DNA of 64,000 nucleotides from Vibrio renipiscarius (GCF_000827885.1 NZ_JTKH01000003.1:124001-188000), one strand, 5' to 3'; shown: positions 56,245 through 63,641, counted from the stretch's first letter. The notes: generated by a model from the sequence alone, not told the origin. Program-made: numbers and translations.

Positions 56245-57297
56245 TTACGAAAAGTGCTGCGTCAATGCGGCCAACACACGCTCATCGGTCAGATCGTCTT
56301 CTGCTACGGGCTCGATATCCAACTGGATAAGCTTCTCTTTCACGTCTGCGGCATCTCTGGAAAAGAATAGTGTTGGCAAATGCGCGTAACTCCCTGTGAT
56401 GGCTTTGTTTTGTGACTTCGCATACTGCGTGGTCAGATCGAAAATACGATTTTGAACGTCGGCAAGAGAAGTCAGCGACGTTACTTCAACGGCAAACGGC
56501 AAGAACCAGTCCAGATTCTCACGGCGGAATGATGCCATGGGCACTTCCAACTCATACGCCTGACCTTTCGCGTTCGCCAACCTCGCGGCCAAGACCATAG
56601 ATGCATCAATCACTTCAACATAATCAGGGAGCATATCATTTGCTTTAAAACGCGCGACATTTTCAGGTGTCAGAACCAATGGCAGCTCGGTACACCCCAA
56701 TACCACTTTGTTGAACGACGAACGCGACGCTTCATCACTGATCGCGTCGCACAGCAGTTGCTCCGCTTGCGGAGTAATTTGTGCCGTTTTGATACCAAAC
56801 TCAGTGTTGTAGATAGCGTCCATCACTTTTAGCTGGTTTTCGCCACTTGGCGAGAAAGACGATACTCCGCATTCCGCTAATGCTTGTTGGTACAAGCCCG
56901 ATTCCATCAAGCTCGTCACGCCCATTACCAGAATGTCTTTCGTTTGCCCCGCTTCTGTCGCAGCGGTTTCTTTCAACATGTCGACAAAAGGAACCGGAAT
57001 ATCGGCCATGATTCCACGGAACAATTCGTGCGCGCTGTTGCAGGCCAAGCCTATAGCGGTAGAACCCAGGTGCTGCATCAAGCGCAGCGTGTATAGTGCA
57101 GTATCGTATTTACGCAGCTCTGGGAGATCGGTTGGTAACCATTTTTGCGCCACCTCTTCTGGTTTGTAGGCAAGGCGAGAGTTGCCAAATACCAAGTATT
57201 CGTGCTCAATATGTTTTGGATCACGAGAGATTTTGTTCACGAGATCGACCATCGCTTCATTGCCTAAGCCGCCGATAATTCCTATTCTTTGTTTCAT
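56245..57297 (-). CDS. Asp/Glu racemase-superfamily protein with extra C-terminal region
   Basis: 350 residues; ordinary aspartate racemases are about 230-240. Racemase core residues 1-235 begin RIGIIGGLGNEAMVDLVNKI. Both catalytic cysteines are present, in GLACNSAHELF and VVLGCTELPLVL. The last ~110 residues (after VLAARLANAKG) are not part of the classical fold, and I recognise no domain in them. Substrate unknown. Last clearly chromosomal-type gene before the accessory region. Confidence 0.8.
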   Translation of the reverse strand: MKQRIGIIGGLGNEAMVDLVNKISRDPKHIEHEYLVFGNSRLAYKPEEVAQKWLPTDLPELRKYDTALYTLRLMQHLGSTAIGLACNSAHELFRGIMADIPVPFVDMLKETAATEAGQTKDILVMGVTSLMESGLYQQALAECGVSSFSPSGENQLKVMDAIYNTEFGIKTAQITPQAEQLLCDAISDEASRSSFNKVVLGCTELPLVLTPENVARFKANDMLPDYVEVIDASMVLAARLANAKGQAYELEVPMASFRRENLDWFLPFAVEVTSLTSLADVQNRIFDLTTQYAKSQNKAITGSYAHLPTLFFSRDAADVKEKLIQLDIEPVAEDDLTDERVLAALTQHFS

Positions 57298-57904
57298 TCT
57301 TTTTCCTATTACAACTTTTCGGAGAAAACCACACGCAAATCAGCCTAGCGGAGAACACAACGCAGAGCTTTCGAAGGTTCGTCGTTATCATAAAATGACA
57401 TGGGCTGGTGTTGGTGAATCTCCTGGGGAAAGTGATGCCGAGAACAACGACGGAATATGGCTACTCACCTCGCTCGAACATCTTCAACTCGATTTTACAC
57501 ACGTGAAATCAGTGACCTAGAAAATTCTCCGCAACAACAGTGAGCCAGTTCAAAAATACGAAATCGGGAACATTGGTCAGCTGACTTTGAAAACAGCAGA
57601 ACGATTCGATTACTCAAAACGTAATCTGTAGTCGGCTCAATAGATGGCGGTATAGGGAATACAAACACAGCTAAAAACGAGCGATTGACGCCATCGTCGT
57701 TTAAGCATTTTCGAGAACAGGGGCAAGAGGAAACGTTTTCCACTTATTCAATCGCACAGATTGAGCCGCTATATAGCGGATGTCATTGCTCCTCAAATCG
57801 TACAATGTTCCAATTAATTATAAAAACTAACATTACGAAAAAAAAACTACGAGTGAACGGTGTTTTTTATAAGATATAAGTAGACATTAAATAAGGAGCA
57901 CCGC
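57298..57904. other. 607-base region without a convincing gene
   Basis: Holds short open frames on both strands (57182-57520 plus; 57495-57743 minus) without Shine-Dalgarno or recognisable domains. Composition suggests decayed coding sequence. From about 57800 it becomes very AT-rich and carries the promoter of the 57905 gene. Probably the junction between core chromosome and the cassette region. Confidence 0.5.
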
Positions 57905-58405
57905 ATGAAAAAGATGACATTACTAACCTTCTGCGTATTTTCTTTGGCCCCCGGATTATCCATTGCTCAAAGCACACAGGCCTATCTAGGGGGAAGCTAT
58001 GAGCATGGCAATGTCAAAATAGGTAACCATCATACGAATATGGATGGCATCAAATTCCAAGGCGCTGCTGAACAAGACTGGGGGAATATTAAAGGAACCG
58101 CTGCCACACTTTCCAATCATGATGCTGATTATGATAATTATACTCTGGCCATTGAAAAGCCATTTAATATACAAGAATCAAACTTCTTTGTTGCGCCAGA
58201 AGTCGGTGCAACCTACTCTAAATATAAAGATAACCACTACAAAGAATCAGACTTTGGGCCGATGTTAGGCGCATCCGTTGGATACAACATTAACACTAAC
58301 TTTCAATTAATAAGTAACTACAACCATTCATTTGGAATGACATCTAGTCAAGATAATATTGATGAAGATAGCATGAGCATTGGGCTTAATTACCGATTCA
58401 AATAA
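57905..58405 (+). CDS. Outer-membrane beta-barrel protein (OmpX/Ail-like size)
   Basis: 166 residues. Signal peptide MKKMTLLTFCVFSLAPGLSIA. Mature part opens AYLGGSYEHGNVKIGNHH, alternates strands (TLAIEKPFNI, NFFVAPEVGATYSKY, GPMLGASVGYNI), and ends MSIGLNYRFK, a typical barrel C-terminal strand. Good Shine-Dalgarno (AAGGAG). AT-richer than the core genes; may be the last, inverted cassette or flanking accessory DNA. Confidence 0.75.
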   Translation: MKKMTLLTFCVFSLAPGLSIAQSTQAYLGGSYEHGNVKIGNHHTNMDGIKFQGAAEQDWGNIKGTAATLSNHDADYDNYTLAIEKPFNIQESNFFVAPEVGATYSKYKDNHYKESDFGPMLGASVGYNINTNFQLISNYNHSFGMTSSQDNIDEDSMSIGLNYRFK

Positions 58406-58450
58406 GTCATAAAGGCCTACCTAAAAGTTAGATCTTTATTCGTCTGCCGT

Positions 58451-58555
58451 ATGACATGGGGCCCCTCCCGATATTCTACCACACTTAATTGAAATAGAGG
58501 TTCACCGGAGGCTCCATGTCTGACTATCCTTGCTCGCGAAATGACCAGAGCTAAT
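58451..58555 (+). mobile_element. IS110-family left-end remnant A
   Basis: Shares its course with remnant B at 59683: both begin ATGACAT, pass through GTTCACCG-AGGC and a start codon, then TGTCTGA-TA-TCCT and end alignable near GACC-G-GCTAA. Here the transposase start ATG is at 58516, but a one-base deletion gives MSDYPC and a stop at 58552. Only about 105 bases remain. Confidence 0.7.
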
Positions 58556-58565
58556 TAACATCTTG

Positions 58566-58592
58566 AAATAACAATGACAGCGCATCGCTTAG
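58566..58592 (-). other. Degenerate attC-like element after the 58589 gene
   Basis: On the minus strand CTAAGCGATGCGCTGTCATT followed by GTTATTT aligns with the elements at 59097 and 61395 (TTAAGCGCTGCG-AGCCA--GTTAAAT). It starts at the stop codon of the 58589 gene. Confidence 0.45.
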
Positions 58593-59050
58593 TTTTTATT
58601 TATTATATTTTCAATTTCGTCTTGGGTTAAATGATCACCACACGTTTTATTGGGAAGTAAAGATATAATACTGTCTTGATAGTCAGCACCCATCGTTTGA
58701 TAAATATAATTTTGTGCCTTTACATACTCGAATGAGAGATCCACCGTATCCAAGTACTCAGCTTTAATAGAGGGCTCACTCAGCAACTTCGATTGTAAAC
58801 GCCTTAAACACATTTCTGTGCTCACTAACTCAACCATAAAATTACGGGCGTCAAGTTCGTTTATTTTCTTACCCCTGTAAATACTGAACATTTCATCCCA
58901 AATAATGTCAGCTTCAAAAGCAACTTTTTTAAGAGTCTGATTCGTCACATTTTGATGTAGATAATGATGAAATTCATCATTCTTTTCATTTGCAGCGTTG
59001 ACGCCAAAACAAATAACCATCAAAAGTCCGCTATATATCCTTATATTCAT
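58589..59050 (-). CDS. Exported protein of unknown function (cassette gene)
   Basis: 153 residues from the ATG at 59050, which has AAGGGA 5-6 bases upstream; the open frame extends five codons more. Signal peptide MNIRIYSGLLMVICFGVNA, then a helical, acidic domain with HHYLHQNVTNQTLKKVAFEA and two Cys (in STEMCLRRLQ and NKTCGDHL). No family recognised. Starts 47 bases after the attC of the preceding cassette, which is typical cassette spacing. Confidence 0.65.
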   Translation of the reverse strand: MNIRIYSGLLMVICFGVNAANEKNDEFHHYLHQNVTNQTLKKVAFEADIIWDEMFSIYRGKKINELDARNFMVELVSTEMCLRRLQSKLLSEPSIKAEYLDTVDLSFEYVKAQNYIYQTMGADYQDSIISLLPNKTCGDHLTQDEIENIINKN

Positions 59051-59096
59051 AACATCCCTTAACAAGGTGATGAGGAATTTGTGTTCGGCACTCGCG

Positions 59097-59139
59097 ATTT
59101 AACGTTGGCTGCGCAGCGCTTAATCTCTATTTGTTAGGT
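59097..59139 (-). other. attC site (cassette of the 59134 gene)
   Basis: On the minus strand it runs from ACCTAAC (59139-59133, perfect RYYYAAC R'' core, containing the gene's TAA stop) to GTTAAAT (59103-59097, perfect GTTRRRY R' core). Between them is an imperfect palindrome with GCTGCGCAGC at its centre. Confidence 0.75.
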
Positions 59140-59658
59140 ATATTGCTCAAAGTACGCTAAAGACTCAGGCGTAAGTAAGATGCGCCAGCTATCTTGGTAC
59201 TTTTTGAAACTATACTGGGAAATATTGTAAGTCGATTTCCCGCCGAGCTCGTAGGTTACTTTGTATGTGACAACAACAATATCACCATGAGTTGTCTTCT
59301 TAAGATGTTCAATCTCAGCGTTGGCTATTTTTAATTCTTGAGTCGGGAGCTTTGCCGTAAGATTTGTGCAAAGATTACTATATGATTCTTTTGCCGTTAA
59401 CTTGGCTGCTTGTTGTCGAGAGTCAACGCCCAGCAATGGAAGCAACTCTTCATTGACCAAGTCTTTATTTGGGCTCTGAAGTGCGTTATCTACTTTCTCT
59501 TGAAACAAGCTTAAGTCATCGGGATGCACTAGCTCTGCAATCTGCTCACAATTGTAACTAAAAATAGCGCCAACATATTGTTCGACTACATTTTCAAGCT
59601 CATTGGCATTAGCCCCAAAAGTTGCGATTAATGATGTAAGAATGACAATAAATCTCAA
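59134..59658 (-). CDS. Exported protein of unknown function (cassette gene)
   Basis: 174 residues from TTG at 59658, which has AAGGA seven bases upstream and gives a clean signal peptide (RFIVILTSLIATFGANA). The ATG at 59688 lies inside the left end of IS110 remnant B, so it is not ancestral. The mature protein has LENVVEQYVGAIFSYNCEQI and EELLPLLGVDSRQQAAKLT, and ends with a beta-rich NTF2/DUF4878-like part (VVVTYKVTYELGGKSTYNIS, SWRILLTPES). Family not certain. The stop is inside the attC R'' core. Confidence 0.65.
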   Translation of the reverse strand: MRFIVILTSLIATFGANANELENVVEQYVGAIFSYNCEQIAELVHPDDLSLFQEKVDNALQSPNKDLVNEELLPLLGVDSRQQAAKLTAKESYSNLCTNLTAKLPTQELKIANAEIEHLKKTTHGDIVVVTYKVTYELGGKSTYNISQYSFKKYQDSWRILLTPESLAYFEQYT

Positions 59659-59682
59659 AATTATTTCCTTATACTTAACGAA

Positions 59683-59948
59683 TGACATAGATTCCACTTC
59701 CCGTGGATCTGCCGCATTTAGGTGAAATACATGTTCACCGAAGGCGCCGTGTCTGATTACTCCTGCTGCGGTCTCGACCTGGCTAAAAACCATTTTAGCC
59801 TTGATGCCGTGGACCAAAATGGCAACATCCGGCTCCATAAGTCGGCAACTCGCTCTAAACTGCTGTCTACGATAACAAAGATGCCACTCATACGTATAGG
59901 CGTGGAAGCGTGCGGTGGGACGCATTATTGGGCGAGGATATTGAATTA
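59683..59948 (+). pseudogene. IS110-family transposase N-terminal remnant B
   Basis: Left end plus the first ~66 codons of an IS110/IS1111 transposase from GTG at 59749: SCCGLDLAKNHFSLDAVDQN contains the first catalytic Asp of the DEDD site, and RIGVEACGGTHYWARIL the Glu. The frame ends at 59947, so the DEDD and C-terminal Ser domains are missing. Its left end abuts the cassette gene on the minus strand. Confidence 0.85.
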
Positions 59949-60014
59949 AGATTGTAGGTATCGACTAGATCGGGGGAAATAAAAAATCCGTCTTAAACGC
60001 TTTTTGTGCCGTGT

Positions 60015-60290
60015 CTAAAATCTTGCTATGTGGCGCTTATACTTTTCTTCACGCCAGCACCAAATGACAAAACTGACAGAAATAGCACCAATCGAGCCCC
60101 AAACACCACTCATTAATACATCGGTAGTTTGAGCCCAACCCCAAGCCGTTTCTGACATAAACAACGGTTCAATAGTTCGGCCTATCATCATACCGATAAC
60201 CGCAGGAAAAGATGTACGGACAGCAAAACTAAGGCTTCCCTTTCGCCTCTCTAGCTTCCACTTCGAAAATTCGATATCTGGGTCTTTCAT
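60015..60290 (-). CDS. Small two-helix membrane protein (cassette gene)
   Basis: 91 residues from the ATG at 60290, with GGAGGAG four bases upstream. Basic N-terminus (SKWKLERRKGSLSFAVRTS), helix about residues 29-48 (FPAVIGMMIGRTIEPLFM), helix about 60-80 (GVWGSIGAISVSFVIWCW), charged tail. No family recognised. Begins 31 bases after the R' core of the attC at 60321. Its own attC is not visible and may have been destroyed by the IS110 insertion. Confidence 0.65.
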   Translation of the reverse strand: MKDPDIEFSKWKLERRKGSLSFAVRTSFPAVIGMMIGRTIEPLFMSETAWGWAQTTDVLMSGVWGSIGAISVSFVIWCWREEKYKRHIARF

Positions 60291-60320
60291 TATCTCCTCC
60301 ATGAGATATTGGGCCTGAGC

Positions 60321-60438
60321 ACATAACGCTCTACTGAGTAGCGCGAGTGACGAACGTCACCAAGCGCATGCAACTTCACAGTGAAACTGCCTGATGTGAC
60401 AACACCCACTTTAGTCACTTGCTCGGCATATGTTCGTT
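60321..60438 (-). other. attC-like site between the cytochrome and 60015 cassettes
   Basis: Minus strand ends in GAGCGTTATGT (R' core GTTATGT), with AGTGAC / GTCACT arms in the body and AACGAAC as possible R''. About 118 bases, the length of V. cholerae repeats. Arms are imperfect, as attC arms are. Confidence 0.55.
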
Positions 60439-60506
60439 CACTTCACTATTTTTTCACAGCCCACGTTATATAACTTTTCCTAAGCACAATTTCTGGAGGT
60501 ACTACT

Positions 60507-60905
60507 ATGAAAAAAACGTTAACTTATCTCATTGGCTTGGTCTTCTTCTCCGCGGCTGCCTTTTTCGGGGCTAAAACCTATACCGATAACATGCACGGAA
60601 AACCAAACCTCGTATCTGGTAAAAGCCTATATGATACCAACTGCTCTATTTGTCATGGAACGAGAGGACTTGGTGATGGCGTCGCTGCAAGCTCTCTTGC
60701 TGTCAGCCCTGATAATATCTACGAAGAAATTATCAACCCGCTTGGCTTTAAATATGAACTAATCAACTCGGTCTTAGAGGGCGATAATGGACAAGAAGGC
60801 TCGATGCCTGCTTTTAACACTATACTCACCGAAAAAGATGTTAACGACATACTCGAATACATTCGAGATACAAACCAACCGACACAAAAGCATGACTTGA
60901 GTTAG
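60507..60905 (+). CDS. Membrane-anchored class I c-type cytochrome
   Basis: 132 residues. N-terminal helix (LIGLVFFSAAAFFGA) as anchor or signal, then one haem-binding CSICH (46-50) and axial Met100 in EGSMPAFN, with helix ENILEYIRD-like KDVNDILEYIRDTNQ at the end. A single-haem periplasmic electron carrier. ATG with GGAGG at good spacing. Orientation opposite to neighbours. Partner not identifiable from context; a respiratory protein is an unusual cassette cargo. Confidence 0.85.
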   Translation: MKKTLTYLIGLVFFSAAAFFGAKTYTDNMHGKPNLVSGKSLYDTNCSICHGTRGLGDGVAASSLAVSPDNIYEEIINPLGFKYELINSVLEGDNGQEGSMPAFNTILTEKDVNDILEYIRDTNQPTQKHDLS

Positions 60906-61030
60906 CAGAAATTTTGATGCTGTGAAATGGGCTAGCCACGGTATGAGCGAAATGGCATTTAGATCAATACTCTATAATAATTGCGTACTTGCCGTGCTTG
61001 GATCTTAACCATGTACACATTAACAGCCAA

Positions 61031-61084
61031 TTATTCTGAGCGAAAAACGACCCCTTCACGCCCACCTTGAAGTTCTTCCATCAT
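61031..61084 (-). pseudogene. Possible N-terminal fragment of a phosphotransferase-like gene
   Basis: ATG at 61084 with AAAGGG upstream reads MMEELQGGREGVVFRSE then stops. The GGREG-V-R beginning resembles the nucleotide-loop start of APH-type phosphotransferases. It begins 26 bases after an attC core, as a cassette gene should. Very short; tentative. Confidence 0.25.
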
Positions 61085-61109
61085 AATCCCTTTTCATGAA
61101 AATCCGTGC

Positions 61110-61206
61110 TTATAACGCCTTGTATGTCGAACCCCAAGCCGTTTCTAACAGAACGATAGCAAAACGAGCGCCAGGTTGCGGAGTCAGATTGTATTGCCTG
61201 TTAGCA
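61110..61206 (-). other. attC site (cassette of the 61201 fragment)
   Basis: Minus strand from TGCTAAC (containing the TAA stop) to GGCGTTATAA. The body includes GACTCCGCAACCTGGCGCTC, comparable with the GACTGTCAACGCGTGGCGTT block of V. cholerae repeats. About 97 bases. Confidence 0.7.
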
Positions 61207-61317
61207 CGTTTCCCACATGCAATGCCAGTTGTTAATCTTGGAACCCCACGCAATAGTAAATACCGTTGAATCCCCAAAGGGAATTTCTATATCCAGTGAG
61301 ACTTGACGAGAATACAC
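61201..61317 (-). pseudogene. C-terminal gene fragment ending in attC
   Basis: Open reading of about 38 codons (from GTG at 61317) with no good start; ends PFGDSTVFTIAWGSKINNWH and then CMWETC before TAA, which lies in the R'' core of the attC at 61110-61206. Probably the end of a truncated cassette gene. No family recognised. Confidence 0.45.
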
Positions 61318-61394
61318 CTGCTTAACCCATTGACAATATTAGAATTAATAACCCTATCACGCTTAGGTTCACCTTGAGAAAAGACTCAAGGCCC

Positions 61395-61437
61395 ATTTAA
61401 CACTGGCTACGCAGCGCTTAATCCTTATTTTTTATAA
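61395..61437 (-). other. attC-like element after phzF homologue
   Basis: On the minus strand GGATTAAGCGCTGCGTAGCC leads to R' core GTTAAAT. The plus-strand blocks at 61394-61423 and 59096-59125 agree at 26 of 30 bases. The R'' side (TTTATAA) has lost its AAC. Confidence 0.6.
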
Positions 61438-61444
61438 AGCAATT

Positions 61445-62245
61445 TTACGACACCGTAATTTTACCTTTTAAATATAAAACAGCCTTTCCTGATATAACGA
61501 CATTATCAGCTTTAACCACGCATTTTAAAACTCCACCTCTCTTAGACGCTTGATATGCGATTAATTCACTTTTGTTTAAAATCCCCCCCCAATAAGGAGC
61601 TAAACCACAATGAATTGATCCTGTTACCGGATCTTCATCGCCACCGTTTGCTGGCCAAAAATACCTAGAAACAAAATCATAATCAGCAGATTCAGACAAT
61701 GATGTCACTACAACATCAAACGGAGCTAACTCTTTTAAGTGTTCTGTTTTATACGTAACTTTTCGTACGTCCTGCTCATTATTGAAAATGGCAAAATAGG
61801 CCTGTCTATTTTTTAGGATCGTTGTAGGCTCTTTGGAAAGGCCAGAAATTAGAGATTGTGGAGGCTGAGTAATTACTTCAGGTGTTTGGACAGGAAAAAC
61901 CATTTCAATATCGTTATCGGTGTTTAAAGTGACCTTCAACATACCAACTTTGACAGTATGAAACTCTATTTCCGTTTTAACACCCAATTCATGAAATAAT
62001 ACATGTGCTGATGCTAATGTAGCATGACCACAAAAATCAATTTCAGTCAGTGGTGAAAACCAACGAATCTCATATTGATTTTCTTTTATTAGCTTAATAA
62101 AGGCTGTTTCTGACAAATTATTTTCAGCTGCAATATTTTGCATCAATTCGGCTTCAGGCCATATCGTAACAGGAATGACTGCCGCTGAATTACCTTTAAA
62201 CTGTTGATTTGTGAACGCATCAACTACGAATATATCCATTTCCAA
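61445..62245 (-). CDS. PhzF-family isomerase/epimerase-like protein
   Basis: 266 residues. Diaminopimelate-epimerase-like fold with IFVVDAFTNQQFKGNSAAV, NNLSETAFI (catalytic Glu), RWFSPLTEIDFCGHATLASA, and NGGDEDPVTGSIHCGLAPYW near the C-terminus. PhzF itself acts in phenazine synthesis, but most family members have unknown substrates. TTG at 62245 has GGAG six bases upstream; the ATG two codons later is the alternative. Starts 18 bases after the attC at 62263. Cassette gene. Confidence 0.88.
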   Translation of the reverse strand: MEMDIFVVDAFTNQQFKGNSAAVIPVTIWPEAELMQNIAAENNLSETAFIKLIKENQYEIRWFSPLTEIDFCGHATLASAHVLFHELGVKTEIEFHTVKVGMLKVTLNTDNDIEMVFPVQTPEVITQPPQSLISGLSKEPTTILKNRQAYFAIFNNEQDVRKVTYKTEHLKELAPFDVVVTSLSESADYDFVSRYFWPANGGDEDPVTGSIHCGLAPYWGGILNKSELIAYQASKRGGVLKCVVKADNVVISGKAVLYLKGKITVS

Positions 62246-62262
62246 TTTGAACTCCTTTTGCT

Positions 62263-62339
62263 TTATAACCGCATTAAGGTGAGCAGCGCTTGGCTATACT
62301 TAATGCCAAGCGTTACGAATCACTCTTAAATTGTTTGCT
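62263..62339 (-). other. attC site between TA cassette and phzF homologue
   Basis: Minus strand AACAATTTAAGAGTGATTCG... through CGCTTGGC / GCCAAGCG (perfect 8-bp stem) to TCACCTTAATGCGGTTATAA. Outer arms TTAAGAGTGA and TCACCTTAA pair with one bulged base, the asymmetry that attC sites use. Typical of Vibrio arrays. Confidence 0.75.
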
Positions 62340-62399
62340 AGTTGCCCATCTCAAAGGCTAGTGCTAACATTTGTACACACACCAACAAAGGAATACATC

Positions 62400-62684
62400 A
62401 TGGACACTAGAATTCAATTTCGTGTTGATGAAGAAACAAAACGCCTAGCTCAACAAATGGCTGAGAGCCAAGGTCGCACTTTGAGTGACGCTTGCCGTGA
62501 ACTAACTGAGCAAATGGCTGAACAACAACGCAAAGCATTATCTCACGACGCTTGGTTAACTGAACAAATAAACCTAGCATTTGAGAAGTTTGACTCAGCA
62601 AAAGCTTCGTTTGTTGACCATGACTCAGCAAAAGCACGAATGGCTGAACGAAAAGCTAAGATTCGCAGCCGAGGTCAACAATGA
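62400..62684 (+). CDS. RelB/DinJ-type antitoxin
   Basis: 94 residues from the ATG at 62400 (AAGGAA upstream); the open frame further upstream is unsupported. Ribbon-helix-helix N-terminus RIQFRVDEETKRLAQQMAES with GRTLSDACRELTEQM as second helix, then a charged linker that would wrap the toxin. Overlaps the toxin gene by 4 bases. It should repress its own promoter. Inverted relative to the array, with its own promoter, as TA cassettes usually are. Confidence 0.85.
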   Translation: MDTRIQFRVDEETKRLAQQMAESQGRTLSDACRELTEQMAEQQRKALSHDAWLTEQINLAFEKFDSAKASFVDHDSAKARMAERKAKIRSRGQQ

Positions 62685-62953
62685 TTTTATGGGAAGAAGA
62701 ATCGCTAAATGATCGTGAGAAGATCTTTGAGTTTCTTTATGACTTCAACCCTAACGCAGCAGAAAAAACTGACGAAATCATCGAAACTAAAGTAGAAAAT
62801 TTACTTGAACAGCCACTTATGGGTCGAGACGGTATTCGTGGGAGATTACTCATTATCCCTGAGATTTCGATGATCGTCTCCTATTGGATCGAAGGCGACA
62901 TTATCCGAATCATGCGCGTGCTCCACCAGAAACAAAAATTTCCTATGGATTGA
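62681..62953 (+). CDS. RelE/ParE-superfamily toxin
   Basis: 90 residues. ILWEEESLNDREKIFEFLYD, then NLLEQPLMGRDGIRGRLLII and DIIRIMRVLHQKQKFP fit the RelE/ParE fold (helical hairpin, then beta sheet with a conserved R-x-L-H-x-x-Q/R end). Whether it cuts mRNA (RelE) or poisons gyrase (ParE) cannot be told. The ATGA overlap with the antitoxin ensures coupling. Confidence 0.85.
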   Translation: MILWEEESLNDREKIFEFLYDFNPNAAEKTDEIIETKVENLLEQPLMGRDGIRGRLLIIPEISMIVSYWIEGDIIRIMRVLHQKQKFPMD

Positions 62954-63017
62954 TTGCTCGCTCTGGGGAACTAACGCCTACATACCACGGTTACTACAAT
63001 ACAGACCTAGCTGAATT

Positions 63018-63096
63018 TTAACGCCTTAATCACTGAAACTAAGGGCAAACTGACAACGCCGAGTGTAGCAAATCGTGTTGATACATTTGTTATACC
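63018..63096 (-). other. attC site (cassette of the CYTH gene)
   Basis: On the plus strand TTAACGCC...CTAAGGGCAAACTGACAACGCC...TTTGTTATACC. V. cholerae repeats read TAACGCC...CTAAGGGGCTGACAACGC...TTTGTTA in the same orientation. The TAA stop of the CYTH gene is inside GTATAAC. A second CTAACGCC at 62970 may be the true outer end. Confidence 0.8.
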
Positions 63097-63641
63097 GTAA
63101 GACTTTCTGAGTACATTTTTCGGTATGAACGATGTTCTAAGTCCGTAGAACTCAGACCAAACTTACTTGCTAAAATAATCAGTTCAGACCGATAACTTTC
63201 AAGTAAGCTCTCATCGTCAGTCATAATCGCAAATTCAGCAAAATCACCTAACCCATTAAGAGTATCGACAGTAATATGAAATTCACCAACAAAGTAAATA
63301 CTACGCGTTTTCTTCATGGCTAAAACAACATCATAGCCCATTGTATTAAGCATATTTTTCGCTTTATTGGCATCGGTGATATTCGTTGCTTCACAACGGT
63401 CAGCCTCTGGCCCTTTAACTATCCAAAGTTTAATTCCAGACGGTTCCATTTCACGAATGCAAAGACTTTTATTTTCAGCCAAAAGTACTTGTTCAGGAGT
63501 ATCAAAGTAACAATCAGATTCTAAGTTATCTTCAAGCATGACTTCATACGTCATTGAATTCAATATAGTTAAAAACTGAGATTTAGACTTCAGCCTATAT
63601 TTCAATTCTACTTCAAACTTACCTTCAAAATGTTCTGACAT
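63090..63641 (-). CDS. CYTH-domain protein (class IV adenylate cyclase-like)
   Basis: 183 residues. ExExK motif in FEVELKYRL near the N-terminus, then DCYFDTPEQVLLAENKSLCIRE, LWIVKGPEADRCEA and FHITVDTLNGLGDFAEFAI. These are the strands of the CYTH triphosphate tunnel. Could be a class IV (CyaB-like) adenylate cyclase or thiamine-triphosphatase relative. Cassette gene whose stop lies in attC. Confidence 0.83.
   Translation of the reverse strand: MSEHFEGKFEVELKYRLKSKSQFLTILNSMTYEVMLEDNLESDCYFDTPEQVLLAENKSLCIREMEPSGIKLWIVKGPEADRCEATNITDANKAKNMLNTMGYDVVLAMKKTRSIYFVGEFHITVDTLNGLGDFAEFAIMTDDESLLESYRSELIILASKFGLSSTDLEHRSYRKMYSESLTV

Noticed and set aside
59134..59925. 263-residue ORF covering the cassette gene and IS110 remnant B antisense
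   Set aside because: The first 80 residues are antisense to the IS110 transposase remnant; the true protein starts with the signal peptide at 59658 (or 59688).
60130..61160. Seventeen-base identity AACCCCAAGCCGTTTCT between 60138-60160 and 61128-61147 as a duplicated gene fragment
   Set aside because: One copy lies in a coding region and the other inside the attC at 61110; flanks do not align, so it may be chance or a small recombination scar and is not evidence for duplication.
59096..61423. Repeated GCGCAGCGCTTAATC sequences as ERIC/REP-type intergenic repeats
   Set aside because: They do not match ERIC, lie directly after stop codons in one orientation, and end in GTTAAAT cores, so attC is the better explanation.
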